Source: Margaritifera margaritifera (taxonomy: Eukaryota > Mollusca > Bivalvia > Unionida > Margaritiferidae). Taken from it: a stretch of DNA of 64,000 nt. Below the pieces are notes generated by a model, which saw only the letters and a list, made by a program, of their open reading frames with translations, did no database searches and was not told the origin of the DNA. Made by a program: the position numbers and the translations under genes. Location: positions 1,116,001 to 1,180,000 of the forward strand of contig JAQPZY010001555.1 of the NCBI GenBank assembly GCA_029931535.1, written 5' to 3'. Below, piece after piece: positions 35,344-47,860 of the stretch; the first letter of the stretch is position 1, and each line of letters begins with the position of its first letter.

Positions 35344-35398
35344 AATAGCACATGTTTGACTGCTGTAAAACTGGAGTGGAAGTGTTCTTTCTATATGC

Positions 35399-35702
35399 TC
35401 TTTTGCATATGCCATGTTGCTAAATCATCTTATGCTGTGTTGCATATGCCACATTGCTAAATCATCTTTACATATGCTGTGTTACATATGCCATGTTGCT
35501 AAATCATCTTTACATATGCTGTGTCGCATATGCCATGTTGCTAAATCATCTTTACATATGCTCTATTGCATATGCCATGTTGCTAAATCTTTACATATGC
35601 TGAGTTGCAAATGCCATGTTGCTGAAGTATCTTATGCTGTGTTGCATATGCCATATTGTTAAATCATCTTTACATTATGCCATGTTGCTAAATCATCTTA
35701 TG
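35399..35702. repeat. Minisatellite, 42-bp unit with shorter variants
   Basis: Units share 'gcatatgccatgttgctaaa' and 'tcatctttacatatgctgtg'. The full unit is 42 bp, and some units lack the middle part 'tttacatatgc'. Confidence 0.93.
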
Positions 35703-35998
35703 CACAGGCATATATTTGACAGTTAAATGCAATGTACAAATTCTGAGATGAATTTGGAAGATTTCTTATGATCTCTCCTGTATGTAATATGTGAAGCAAT
35801 AGCTATTGCAGTAGCTGTCTGTCTATCTGTCCAGTCTGTCTCTATCTGTCCATACAAATTTTCATTTCTGGAATATAACTCTCAAACTGATCATGGTATT
35901 TCAAAACAGACTCGGTACAAACGTCAAGTATTCAGTATTTTTTTATGCTACCATGGAAATAAGGTGTAACAGAAGTAGGTAATAAATTGACAGAGCTA

Positions 35999-36560
35999 GA
36001 CCATAGAGTACCAGCATAATTAGTCTAATTATTGAGGGTGTTACACAATAGAGTACCAGCATAATTAGTCTAAATATTGAGGGTGTTACACAATAGGGTA
36101 CTAGCATAAGTTGTATAAATATTGAGGGTGTTACACAATAGAGTACCAGCATAATTAGTCTAATTATTGAGGGTGTTAGACCTAGAGTACTAGCATAATT
36201 AGTCTAAATATTGAGGGTGTTACACGATATGATACTAGCATAAGTTGTGTAAATATTGAGGGTGTTACACAATAGGGTACTAGCATAAGTTGTGTAAATA
36301 TTGAGGGTGTTACACTATATGGTACTAGCATAAGTTGTCTAAATATTGAGGGTGTTACACGATATGGTACTAGCATAAGTTGTCTAAATATTGAGGGTGT
36401 TACACTATATGGTACTAGCATAAGTTGTCTAAATATTGAGGGTGTTACACGATATGGTACTAGCATAAGTTGTCTAAATATTGAGGGTGTTGCTCTATAG
36501 GGTACTAGCATAAGTTGTCTAAATATTGAGGGTGTTACACTACAGGGTACTAGCTTTTTT
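35999..36560. repeat. Minisatellite, 44-45 bp unit, about 12 copies
   Basis: Units share 'ggtactagcataagttgtct' and 'aaatattgagggtgttacac'. The first four units (with 'accagcataattagtc') are a distinct variant, so the array has two subtypes. Confidence 0.96.
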
Positions 36561-36650
36561 TATATAAATTTTGAGAGTTGTAGACCATAGAGATAAAATG
36601 AAAGTGGTTCTTGAAAAAAGCAACTTATAACCTAAGCATATATGTATATA

Positions 36651-36825
36651 CAGTAAATTCTGCTGAAGTAGGCACCTATATATGAAGGACACTTGATTAT
36701 AAATGACAATATAAATCCCTTCTATTATTTCTATTATAATTTTTACCCCTGTATAAAGGACACCTGCCTATAAAGTACAAAATTTTTGTGATCCATTGAG
36801 AGTCTGTTATAGTCAGGTTTCACTG
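36651..36825. mobile_element. TcMar-like MITE, TA-flanked
   Basis: The left end CAGTAAATTCTGCTGAAG lies after TA at 36649-36650. The right end 'agtcaggtttcactg' (complement CAGTGAAACCTGACT) lies before TA at 36826-36827. Internal words such as 'ggacacctgcctataaag' are typical of Tigger/TcMar MITEs. It is 175 bp. Confidence 0.7.
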
Positions 36826-36930
36826 TATATTCCTTAATTTCCAAATTTGAAAACTTTTTCCATTTATTCAAAGTTTAAGCATCATTTTAATATTTTTCTG
36901 CTTGAATAATCATTTATCTAAACATTTTCA

Positions 36931-37040
36931 AGTGAAACATGTAACATACAAGTGAAACATGTAACATACAAATGAAACATGTACCATACAAGTGAAACAT
37001 GTACCATACAAGTGAAACATGTACATGTAACATACAAGTG
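36931..37040. repeat. Short tandem repeat, 20-bp unit, about 5 copies
   Basis: Units read 'aagtgaaacatgtaacatac', with ta/cc variants. Confidence 0.93.
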
Positions 37041-37625
37041 CAGTATATTCATTACTTTGGAAAGAAGTAGAACAGAATTGTTCTTATATTTTCTGTAAAT
37101 TTATAATTTTTTTGAAAATAAACAGTCAACTTATATTTCCCTATGTACAACAAAAGAAAAAGAGCACAGATTAATTAATATTTTTATATTTTACAGTGTT
37201 TTACCTTGGATCGCAAGGGCAGGGGACACTTTGTCCCCCTTTCTTCCAAATACAGGGGACACACACATTTTAACTCTTTAACTACTAGTTCTACTGTAGT
37301 CGCTCACTGCTCTGCCTAGCTGTTCGGGTCAAATGATAACTTTTTAGCTGATGATTTGGCGATATGGGCTAATTGTTTTACTTATTTTCTGTGCAACAGA
37401 CTGATTTATAGACTAAAACCATGCATATAATAGCTATAAATACCTTATGTCTGTTTCATTCATTTATCCTGCTGATATCCACATGATTGGTATAAAATCC
37501 ATAAATAGAACACAGAACACTATTTTTAAACACTCAAATTTATCTGTCAGTCTTTTATACAAAGTTATTGATCAAATATATACATGTAATTACTTGAAAA
37601 ATGTTTACCTAGTCACTATGTTCTA

Positions 37626-37790
37626 CTACTTCTTAAGTTGCTCTTCATGGTATTTATAGAAGCAGCTATGCTTTATACACAGACAGACATTGCACTGTTT
37701 GTCAATTTCTTTCTTCCCCTCATCTAAAACGAAAGTTGGGCTGACACTTTTGGTAAATACTGTGACTTTTGAAGCATGTGGCTCTCTTGT
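37626..37790 (-). pseudogene. piggyBac-like transposase, C-terminal fragment
   Basis: Directly after the stop of the N-terminal fragment, and in the same frame, the minus strand reads on for about 54 codons with CNVCLCIKHSCFYKYHEEQL near the end and a stop at 37626-37628. A C-x2-C followed by LC-x-x-x-CF-x-x-YH resembles the end of the Cys-rich C-terminal domain of piggyBac-like transposases, shortened by a few cysteines. It suggests one deletion joined the gene's two ends. Confidence 0.5.
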
Positions 37791-37793
37791 CTA

Positions 37794-37985
37794 CACTTTG
37801 TTGTCTTCATTATCAGATTCTGTCTCAATTTCGGACAGACTTGACAAAGAAAATAGTTCAGTGTCACTGCCAACACTTCTTAATTCAACATTGTCGAATT
37901 CGTCCTCTGAAAAACCTAAAAATTCAGATTCTGAATTGCTAGTGTAAGCAAAAGCCATTGTTTCCATTGTCAACTGCAAATGCAT
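37794..37985 (-). pseudogene. piggyBac-like transposase, N-terminal fragment
   Basis: The frame encodes an acidic, Ser-rich segment (MAFAYTSNSESEFLGFSEDE, then SEIETESDNED) ending in a TAG at 37791-37793. Acidic N-termini with S-E/D-S-E-F-x-G-F wording are usual in piggyBac-like transposases. It lies just inside the right TTAA end of the element on the minus strand, the expected position for the 5' end of the gene. The catalytic core is absent. Confidence 0.55.
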
Positions 37986-38605
37986 GTATTAACAAACACG
38001 TGGTACAAAATTGCAAAAAATCCCCAGATTTAGTAAGAACAATCATTTGTTAACTCTATTTTGATTGGTTAAATGACCTTTTACTTCCCATATTGACCAA
38101 TAAGACCAATTATAACATGAACACACAGAATGGATCTATCCGTCACTGAGGTCTAGGGAGCATAACCAGCAAGCGGATATATCAGTCACTGCGGATAGTA
38201 AGGTTTTTGTTTACAAGCGGATTTATCAGTCATTGTGGAGGCAAGGCAGATGTATGCAGCGGATATACATGTCAGTCGCAGTGAAAGAGTTAAAGGGACA
38301 GAGATAAATATTTTATTGTAATGAATGCGCTAGTAGTGGTACAATAAATTTTAAAAAACAGATTTTTTTTTTGTTTTGACAACTTTTCCATCTGCACTCA
38401 CTATCATTTTATTCCTTGAATGTTTACATTATTGTAATTGCTGCTTATCAAGTGCTGATGTAATCCATAAAAACATAACATTTTCAAATACCTGGTTCAC
38501 CTGAAAAGAGCTGTACTATGGAATTTTCCATTCCAGACCTTATTGTTCTCATTTTACTTTAGTGTTCACTCATTATCTACCAGCATTTATTATAATAATT
38601 CCCAC

Positions 38606-40300
38606 TTTTAGCTCTATTGGTCATAGACCAGAAGAGCTTATGGGATGGTTTTTCGTCTGTCATCCGTCTGTCCATTAGCACAAGTTTGTTATCACTACTC
38701 CTCCTAGACTACTTTGAGGATTGCCATGAAACTTTACACACACATTTATCCCATGGTCTAGTTGGTACAAAACAAAAATGGTGCTGCATGGACATTCAGT
38801 ATAGCCACCACAGCAGCCATCTTGAAAATCTTATTATTGCTACTCCTCCTATCAACAATGGGGTTTTCACTAAATAGCTTCTTATGATATCTAGTTGGTC
38901 CTAAATGAAAATAGTGCAGATCTGACATCCAATATAGCCACCATGGCAGCTACCTTGAAAATCGTATTGCTACTCCTCCTGAATGGAAAGTCACATTGAT
39001 GTGCATGGGATTTTCACCAGAAGACTTCTGTGATGTCTTGTTGGTCCTAAATGAAAATGCTGCCGATCTGATGTTAAATATGGCACCACAGTGGCCATCT
39101 TGAAAATCTTGTTATGGCTACTCCACCTAAATCGATGGTCATATCAACATGGGGTTTTCACTGAAATACTTCTTATGATGTCTAGTTGGTTCTAAATGAA
39201 AATGCTGCCGATCTGATGTCCAATATAGCCGTCACTGCAGTCATCTTGAAAATCTTGTCATCGCTACTTCTCCTGAAAGAAAAGACATATTGACATAGGC
39301 TTTTCACCAGAAGACTTCTTATGAAGTCTGGTTGGTTCTATATAAAACTGGTGCCAATCTGATGTCTAATATGGCCACCACAGGAGCTAACTTGAAAATC
39401 TTGTTATAGCTACTCTTCCTGAATGGATGGTCATATCGACATGTGGTTTTCACTGAAAGACTTCTTATGATGTCTAGTTTGTCCTAAATGAAAATGGTGC
39501 CAATCTGATATCCAGTATAGCCACCACAGTGGCCATCTTGATAAACTTGCTATCGTTGCTCCACCTGAACAAAAAGTCATATTTATCCTGAAAACTTCGT
39601 ATGATGTATACCGGTAATTGGTCCTAAAGGAAAATGGTCCAGCTCGCACATCCAGTATGGCTGCCTCTGCTGCCATCTTGGGAATCTTCTCGTCACTACT
39701 CCTCCTGATTGGATGGTCATATCAACATGGTATTTTTCACTGAAATACTGCTTATGCTGTCTAGTTGGTTCTCAATGAAAATGGTGCTGCTCAGACATCC
39801 AATATGGCTACCACAGAGGCCATCTTGAAAATCTTGTTATTGCTACTCTTAAACGGAAAGTCATTTTGACTTGGGGTTTTCATCAGAAGAGTTCTTTTTG
39901 TGTCAGATTGGCATCTCTATGCCTCCCAAATGGATGGTTATATCCAATAGACTTCTTATGATACCTAGTTGGTCCTTAATGAAAATGAAGCCTATCATAT
40001 ATCCAATATGGCTGCCATGATGGCTGTCTTGAAAATCTTGCTGCCGTTACTCCCCCTGAATGGATGGTAATATTGACATGGGGGTTTTCCTTCCAAAGAT
40101 TTCTAATGATGTCTGCTTGGTCCTAAATGAAAATGGTGCCAATGTGACATCCAATACCTCCACCACATCAGCTTATTTGAAAATCTTGTTATCGCAGGAG
40201 AATATTAGAGATGGTTTCAACACTCAGCAGTTAAAAGGAAGAACTGGTCTTATCTTGAATTCCTAGAAATTCTTTTCACACAGTCCCCTTGAGAGAATTT
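38606..40300 (+). repeat. Dispersed repeat R, near-complete copy
   Basis: It starts 'cttttagctctattggtcat' with 'gaccagaagagcttatggga'. About eight tandem units of roughly 180 bp follow, with 'agttggtcctaaatgaaaat', 'gccatcttgaaaatcttgt' and 'gacttcttatgatgtct'. It ends with 'caacactcagcagttaaaag' and 'attcctagaaattcttttc'. Some frames open in short stretches but carry only unit-derived peptides. Confidence 0.85.
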
Positions 40301-41310
40301 TGTTTCCTAATTATTTTTGTTTCCAAATTAATCATTATTGATTAAATGCCAAACTGTTTATATCGGCAAGTAATGCGATCAGCAGTTATGGACCCCAACT
40401 ACCACATTATGACGAGGGAGAGCTGTATTTACAAAATGAACGTTTATTGCGGAAAGTGCAAGTTGAGATTTCAAACTTGTGCAACTTTTTGTGAGTGTTA
40501 CATTTTCCAGTGATAGCTTATAAAGCAAGTCATTAAAACTCCTTAAATAGAATACATAATTTTAGCAAAATATACATGCATAATTCCAGAACATAAAATG
40601 AAGCTTGTTTTGTCATAGTCTGATAAATTATCCACCAAACCTGTATTGGTATAGGGGTTGATTTATTGGACTAGCTTTGTCAATGATCCTTTTACTGTGA
40701 AATAAGCTGTTTAGGTGAAGCATGATACTGTGGGGATACAATTGTACATGTTCCTACTACTATCAGATAGCGGACTAGGGAACAACCATTATGTTTCAAG
40801 GGAATGTAATATACCTCTTTTGTGCAGAGCCATTTTGTTCTCCAAAATTATCTTCATTTAGGTGAAATCTTTTACTGTGTCTCCTCTGATGCTTTGTTCA
40901 GCTTGTATATTTTTGTCGGACAGTCAATCACAGATATTTGTGTCACATATTATCCTGGCTATCCCCTAATTATTAAATGGTTGGCCCTAATATATTTTTG
41001 TTCAGTCTGGTGGGGGTGATTGTTTCCGAACCTTTCAGGGTCCAAAGATACAAACTTGGACATGTAATCTTGATTAGTTTGGTGCTACATCATAATGACA
41101 TGAATGCACAGTGCAGCATAAAAAAAATGTTTCACAGAAAAATTGACCATACTAAATATTGAAAATGTATCAGTTTGATTTCTACAAAGATTAAGCAGTT
41201 GTGATTACAAGTTGTGGTTTAAACAAATCAAATCTTAGATGGTTCTTTGGGAAAAAGACTAAGCAAAATTATTCATTTGATACATGCTGATAGAGAGGGG
41301 TCTTTGTACA

Positions 41311-41599
41311 TGTAATCCGCCATGTTGGTCCTGGAGTTGTGGAAGAGTCCATTTTTTATACAGGACTGAGTGGTTATGGGAACCGTTGTGTGTCATAGGT
41401 AGACAGACATTGTCTATTCATTAGACAGATCATATCATAAACAGATATTAAGTAGAAATTTAATATAGTTTAATGAAAACTAGATGATGCAGACAATGTT
41501 TGTTTACCTGTGGCACCCGATGGTTCCCATAACCCATGAATGCTGTATAAAAAAAAGACACTTTCATAACTCCAGGACCAATATGGCAGATTGCATGCC
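41311..41599. repeat. Long foldback (inverted repeat with arms of about 105 bp)
   Basis: The left arm (41311-41414) and right arm (41491-41599) are complementary: 'catgttggtcctggagtt' against 'aactccaggaccaatatg', and 'ggttatgggaacc' against 'ggttcccataacc', ending at 'agacattgtct' against 'agacaatgtt'. The loop is about 76 bp. The whole lies in intron 1, so the transcript could fold into a long hairpin. No target duplication was identified. Confidence 0.85.
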
Positions 41600-41935
41600 C
41601 ACATACCAGTCTTTTTCAGCGTGTATCAAAATGAGTGGTGTTGCTCTGTATGTTGATACAAATGGTGTTTAAATAAATCATGCTTGAAACAAATTACGTC
41701 ATTTTATCTACATTCCGAGACACTGATGTGAAAATTCACTGAGCTACAGACAAGGGTATCATTCGTGTTGTTGTGCTGAAGAAACTATAATAACAGTAAC
41801 TGATAACAGAAAAATTGCTAGCAAAATAGCATTTTACAAGTTGATATTTTCTCTACTCGTGAAAATGTGCAAGTAGCAAAAAATATTTAAATTTTAGTCC
41901 TGGCAGCAATGATAAAATAACATTTTGTAATTTAA

Positions 41936-44900
41936 TGGGATCCATGATGATAGCCATATTATAAGATGGAATCCATGATGCTATACCCATATTATAAGAT
42001 GGGATCCATGATGATAGCCATATTATAAGATGGGATCCATGACAATATACCCATATTATAAGATGGAATCCATGATGATAGCCATATTATAAGATGGGAT
42101 CCATGATGATAGCCATATTATAAGATGGGATCCATGATGCTATACCCATATTATAAGATGGGATCCATGATGATAGCCATATTATAAAATGGGATCCATG
42201 ATGCTATACCCATATTATAAGATGGGATCCATGACAATATACCCATATTATAAGATGGGATCCATGATGATAGCCTTATTATAAGATGGGATCCATGACA
42301 ATATACCCATATTATAAGATGGAATCCATAATGATAGCCATATTATAAGATGGGATCCATGATGATAGCCATATTATAAGATGGGATCCATGATGATAGC
42401 CATATTATAAGATGGGATCCATGATGATAGCCATATTATAAGATGGGATCCATGATGCGATAGCTATATTATAAGATGGGATCCATGACGCTATGCCCAT
42501 ATTATAAGATGGGATCCGTGACGCTATACCCATATTATAAGATGGGATCCATGATGATAGCCATATTATAAGATGGGATCCATGATGCTATACCCATATT
42601 ATAAGATGGAATCCATGATGATAGCCATATTATAAGATGGGATCCATGATGATAGCCATATTATAAGATGGGATCCATGACAATATACCCATATTATAAG
42701 ATGGAATCCATGATGATAGCCATATTATAAGATGGGATCCATGATGCTATGCCCATATTATAAGATGGGATCCATGACACTATACCCATATTATAAGATG
42801 GGATCCATGATGATAGCCATATTATAAGATGGGATCCATGACAATATACCCATATTATAAGATGGAATCCATGATGATAGCCATATTATAAGATGTAATC
42901 CATGATGCTATACCCATATTATAAGATGGGATCCATGATGATAGCCATATTATAAGATGGGATCCATGACAATATACCCATATTATAAGATGGAATCCAT
43001 GATGATAGCCATACTATAAGATGGGATCCATGATGATAGCCATATTATAAGATGGGATCCATGATGCTATACCCATATTATAAGATGGGATCCATGATGA
43101 TAGCCATATTATAAAATGGGATCCATGATGATATACCCATTTTATAAGATGGGATCCATGATGATAGCCTTATTATAAGATGGGATCCATGACAATATAC
43201 CCATATTATAAGATGGGATCCATGATGATAGCCTTATTATAAGATGGGATCCATGACAATATACCCATATTATAAGATAGAATCCATAATGATAGCCATA
43301 TTATAAGATGGGATCCATGATGATAGCCATATTATAAGATGGGATCCATGATGATAGCCATATTATAAGATGGGATCCATGATGATAGCCATATTATAAG
43401 ATGGGATCCATGATGCTATACCCATATTATAAGATGGAATCCATGATGATAGCCTTATTATAAGATGGGATCCATGATGATAGCTATATTATAAGATGGG
43501 ATCCATGACGCTATGCCCATATTATAAGATGGGATCTGTGACGCTATACCCATATTATAAGATGGGATCCATGATGATAGCCATATTATAAGATGGGATC
43601 CATGATGCTATACCCATATTATAAGATGGAATCCATGATGATAGCCATATTATAAGATGGGATCCATGATGATAGCCATATTATAAGATGGGATCCATGA
43701 CAATATACCCATATTATAAGATGGAATCCATGATGATAGCCATATTATAAGATGGGATCCATGATGCTATGCCCATATTATAAGATGGGATCCATGACGC
43801 TATACCCATATTATAAGATGGGATCCATGATGATAGCCATATTATAAGTTGGGATCCATGATGCTATACCCATATTATAAGATGGGATCCATGACAATAT
43901 ACCCATATTATAAGATGGGATCCATGATGATAGCCATATTATAAGATGGGATCCATGACAATATACCATATTATAAGATGGAATCCATGATGATAGCCAT
44001 ATTATAAGATGGGATCCATGATGATAGCCATATTATAAGATGGGATCAATGATGATAGCCATATTATAAGATGGGATCCATGACGCTATGCCCATATTAT
44101 AAGATGGGATCCATGATGATAGCTATATTATAAGATGGGATCCATGATGACAGCCATATTATAAGATGGGATCCATGATGATAGCTATATTATAAGAGGG
44201 GATCCATGATGATAGCCATATTATAAGATGGGATCCATGATGCTATACCCATATTATAAGATGGAATCCATGATGATATACCCATATTATAAGATGGGAT
44301 CCATGATGATATACCCATATTATAAGATGGAATCCATGACGATGACGAAAGTCATATTATAAGATGGGATCCATGATGCTATACCCATATTATAAGATGG
44401 GATCCATGATGATAGCCATATTATAAAATGGAATCCATGACAATATACCCATATTATAAGATGGGATCCATGACAATATACCATATTATAAGATGGGATC
44501 CATGATGATAGCCATATTATAAGATGGGATCCGTGATGATAGCCATATTATAAGATGGGATCCATGACGATATACCCATATTATAAGATGGGATCCGTGA
44601 TGATAGCCATATTATTAGATGGGATCCATGACAATATACCCATTTTATAACATGGGATCCATGATGATAGCCTTATTATAAGATGCAATCCATGACAATA
44701 TACCCATATTATAAGATGGGATCCATGACAATATACCATATTATAAGATGGGATCCATGATGATAGCCATATTATAAGATGGGATCCATGACGATATACC
44801 CATATTATAAGATGGGATCCATGATGATAGCTATATTATAAGATGGGATCCATGATGATAGCTATATTATAAGATGGGATCCATGATGATAGCCATATTA

Positions 44901-45424
44901 TAAGATGGGATCCATGACAATATACCCATATTATAAGATGGGATCCATGATGCTATACCCATATTATATGATGAGATCCATGATGCTATGCCCGTATTAT
45001 AAGATGGGATCCATGATGATAGCCATATTATAAGATGGGATCCATGACAATATACCCATATTATAAGATGGAATCCATGATGATAGCCATATTATAAGAT
45101 GGGATCCATGATGATAGAATTATTATAAGATGGGATCCATGATGATATACACATATTATTAGATGGGATCCATTATGATATCCACATAAGATGGGATCTA
45201 TGACAATAGCTATATTATAAGATGAGATACATGACCAAAGCCATATTATACGATGGTATCCATGACTATATACCCATATTATACAATGAGATCCATGATG
45301 CTATGCCCATATTATAAGAAGGGATCCATGATGATAGCCATATTATAAAATGGATCAATGAACAAAACCCATATTATAGTAGGGGAAGCAATATAGCAAA
45401 GGGCTTTATAGTGAGGGACCATTG
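41936..45424. repeat. Large satellite, 31-33 bp units, over 100 copies
   Basis: Two unit types alternate irregularly: 'gatgggatccatgatgatag' plus 'ccatattataa' (31 bp), and 'gatgggatccatgacaatat' plus 'acccatattataa' (33 bp). Nearly every unit has GGATCC. The unit resembles a segment in the MITE at 29099-29273 ('aatggaatccattaccatgc'). The right edge ends 'ctttatagtgagggaccatt', like that MITE's right terminus, followed by TA at 45425-45426. The last units (45110-45365) are degraded. Confidence 0.95.
42477..43860. repeat. Higher-order duplication inside the satellite
   Basis: The order of variant units from about 42477 to 42840 recurs from 43497 to 43860 at an offset of exactly 1020 bases, with very few differences (for example gacac/gacgc). 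Shared rare variants include 'gacgctatgcccat' next to a 'gatccgtgacgc' or 'gatctgtgacgc' unit. Confidence 0.9.
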
Positions 45425-45457
45425 TATGTTGTTAGCATATACATGTACATGTACATA

Positions 45458-46581
45458 CAACACTCATTATAATGCCATCCATGGGGCCATAGAGTATACA
45501 GCCTTTTAGTGAGACCATCTTATAATAAAGTACATGATGCAGTACTCCCTCATTATACTGCCATACATGAGGCCATGGAGTATACTGCCTTATAGTGAGA
45601 CCATCTTATAATGAAGTACATATTACAGTACTCCATTATACTGCCATCAATGGGACCATAGAATGTGCTCTCTTATAGTGAGATCATATTATGATGAAGT
45701 ATGTGATACAATACTCCCTCATTATAATGCCATATGTGGGACCACAGAGTATTCTTTTATAGTCATACCATCTTATAATGAAGTACATGTTATGATACTC
45801 CCTCATTATGCTGCCATCCATGGGACCACAGAATATACTGTCTTATAGTGAGACCATCTTATAATGAAGTACATGATATGTACTCCCTCATTATACTGCC
45901 ATCAATGGGACCATAGCATATACTGCCTTATAGTGAGACCATCTTATAATGAAGTGCATGATACAATACTCCCTCATTATACTGCCATACATGGGACCAC
46001 ATAGTCTACTGTCTTATAGTGATACCATCTTGTAATGAAGTACATGATACAATACTCCCTCATTATGCTGCCATCTAAGAGGCCATAGAGTATACATCCT
46101 TATAGTGAGACCATCTTATAATGAAGTACATGATACAATACTCCCTCATTATACTGCCATATAAGAGGCCAAAGAGTATAGATCCTTATAGTGATACCAT
46201 CTTGTAATGAAGTACATGATATAATACTCCCTCATTATACTGCCATCTAAGAGGCCATAGAGTATACATCCTTATAGTGATACCATCTTGTAATGAAGTA
46301 CATGATACAATACTCCCTCATTATACTGCCATCTAAGAGGCCATAGAGTATACATCCTTATAGTGATACCATCTTATAATGAAGTACATAATACAGTATA
46401 CCCTCATTATAATGCCATCAATGGAGCCGTAAAGTATACTGCCTTATAGTGAGACCATTTTATAAAGAAAAACATCAAAAATAAAATTTTACTGCTACAT
46501 AAAAAAATGTGATTCATGACCATACCCACCTTAAAACAGGAAATGTGTTATACTGAAGGTCACTATAGTGAGAGAATGCTG
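45458..46581. mobile_element. Tigger/TcMar-like MITE swollen by an 85-bp tandem array
   Basis: The left end CAACACTCATTATAATGCC follows TA (45456-45457). The right end 'tatagtgagagaatgctg' precedes TA (46582-46583). Between them about 11 tandem units of roughly 85 bp share 'tactccctcattatactgcc', 'ccttatagtgagaccatctt' and 'ataatgaagtacatga'. The unit begins with the element's own left end. The stretch after the array ('gattcatgaccatacccacc', 'aaaacaggaa') matches the right half of the copy at 29099-29273. Confidence 0.75.
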
Positions 46582-46583
46582 TA

Positions 46584-47860
46584 AAAATTGTGTAGGTTAT
46601 ACAATGTTACTTGAACAGAATGCTTAGAACAGTTTCATTATTTTGACACGAACTTGTGCAATCAAAATAATTGGATGACTTTGCCTGTTGGATAAATGGA
46701 CATTATTTAAAATGACCTACAACAAAGGTGTTCCCAATCAATACATAATAAACAAGTTAATACTTTCATGTGTGGAAGTCGTATAAATTATAGTAAGCCA
46801 TACAGTCCTGTAAATTAAAGGATTACAATCTTGTGTTTGGGGATATAGAATGCTTGACTGGTGTTCTTTTTATTTTGTTTCTTGTTGCAAATTGAGTTTT
46901 ACTAATGTCATGTCGGCAGAGCCAGTAAAACATATTTGCAACAGAAAACCACCATTAACGTCTTTGAATCCTCCATTACAAGACTTATCGCCATTCTAAT
47001 ACATTTTGGAAACTTTGGTGCAAAAAACAACTGAAAATGTAATTTTTTAAAATGTAAATGTGACACGAAGTCACTTCAGGAAGAGTCATGATGTCACTGT
47101 GGCATTAAAATGTTTTCAACAGGATGGTGTGGATGTTTATGACCATGCATCAAGAATGCTGTTGTAATCACCTTTTTCATCTATCCATCTATCTGTTTGT
47201 CCATCTGTCTTCCATTCATACTTCTTGTAACCACCAGAGCTCTGTAACCCTTACACATAATTTGATGCCATTAGGCAGGAGACTTGCCTATTAGATGCAG
47301 ATGTGCCTTTTAAAAGTTTTGTCTTTTCAAGTCATTTTGAGTTATTGCCCATTTTCCATCAATTTTAAATATACACAACAGCTGATCCTTGTAATCAGAA
47401 TTGCTCAGGAACCATTCAACATATTCTGAAGCAGTTTTGGGTATACATTGTCCCATACTCGTAGATGTGCCTTTGTGTTCTGTCTTGTCTACTCCATTTC
47501 AAATGGAGTTATGACCCTTGTGAATCAACTTCATATCTTTACTCGGGATGTTGCTTTTATTGGTAGATCCTTGAAGGAATTGGATTTCAAGCATTCCACA
47601 TCAGCATTTAGAGGATTTATGGACCCTGAATACAATCTTGTCATAACTTTTCTTTCACAACACAAGTTTCTTTCTATAAGGTTGTATGGAGCAAATTGTA
47701 GCTAGCATGGCCCTTTGTGTAGCACCCGTCAATAATAGCTCTAGTACTGCTGCATATTTTGATGTTTGACCAATCAGAAGGCATATTACATTAACAAATG
47801 TGTTAGGTTGTGCACTTTTGGTTTGTACAAATATCCTTGACAATTCATTTTCATGTTTTC
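46584..47860. other. Distal part of intron 1, nothing recognised
   Basis: Clauses near 47160-47420 ('ctatccatctatctgtttgt', 'ttacacataatttgatgcc') look like a decayed dispersed repeat. No exon is supported before 47864. Confidence 0.4.

Larger units (their letters stand above)
37274..38289 (-). mobile_element. Internally deleted piggyBac-type transposon
   Basis: TTAA lies at 37270-37273 and 38290-38293. The ends are inverted: left CTCTTTAACTAC, right complement CTCTTTCACTGC. On the minus strand the element keeps the acidic N-terminus and a Cys-rich C-terminus of a piggyBac-like transposase (separate entries) with the catalytic middle missing. Near the right end, 'gcggatatatcagtcactgc' and two variants repeat within about 110 bp (38174-38285), a likely set of subterminal binding sites. 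At about 1.0 kb it is a non-autonomous derivative. Confidence 0.7.

Noticed and set aside
36931..37040. Short repeats resembling a CRISPR or telomere array
   Set aside because: Units are contiguous 20-bp copies without spacers and with no telomere-like motif.
41936..45365. CRISPR-like array (regular repeats of about 31-33 bp)
   Set aside because: There are no unique spacers: units are contiguous and similar throughout, in a eukaryotic intron. It is a satellite.
47448..47705. Open frame just upstream of the MANSC exon as an extra exon
   Set aside because: No splice acceptor and donor pair in matching phase was seen, and clauses within it resemble dispersed repeats.
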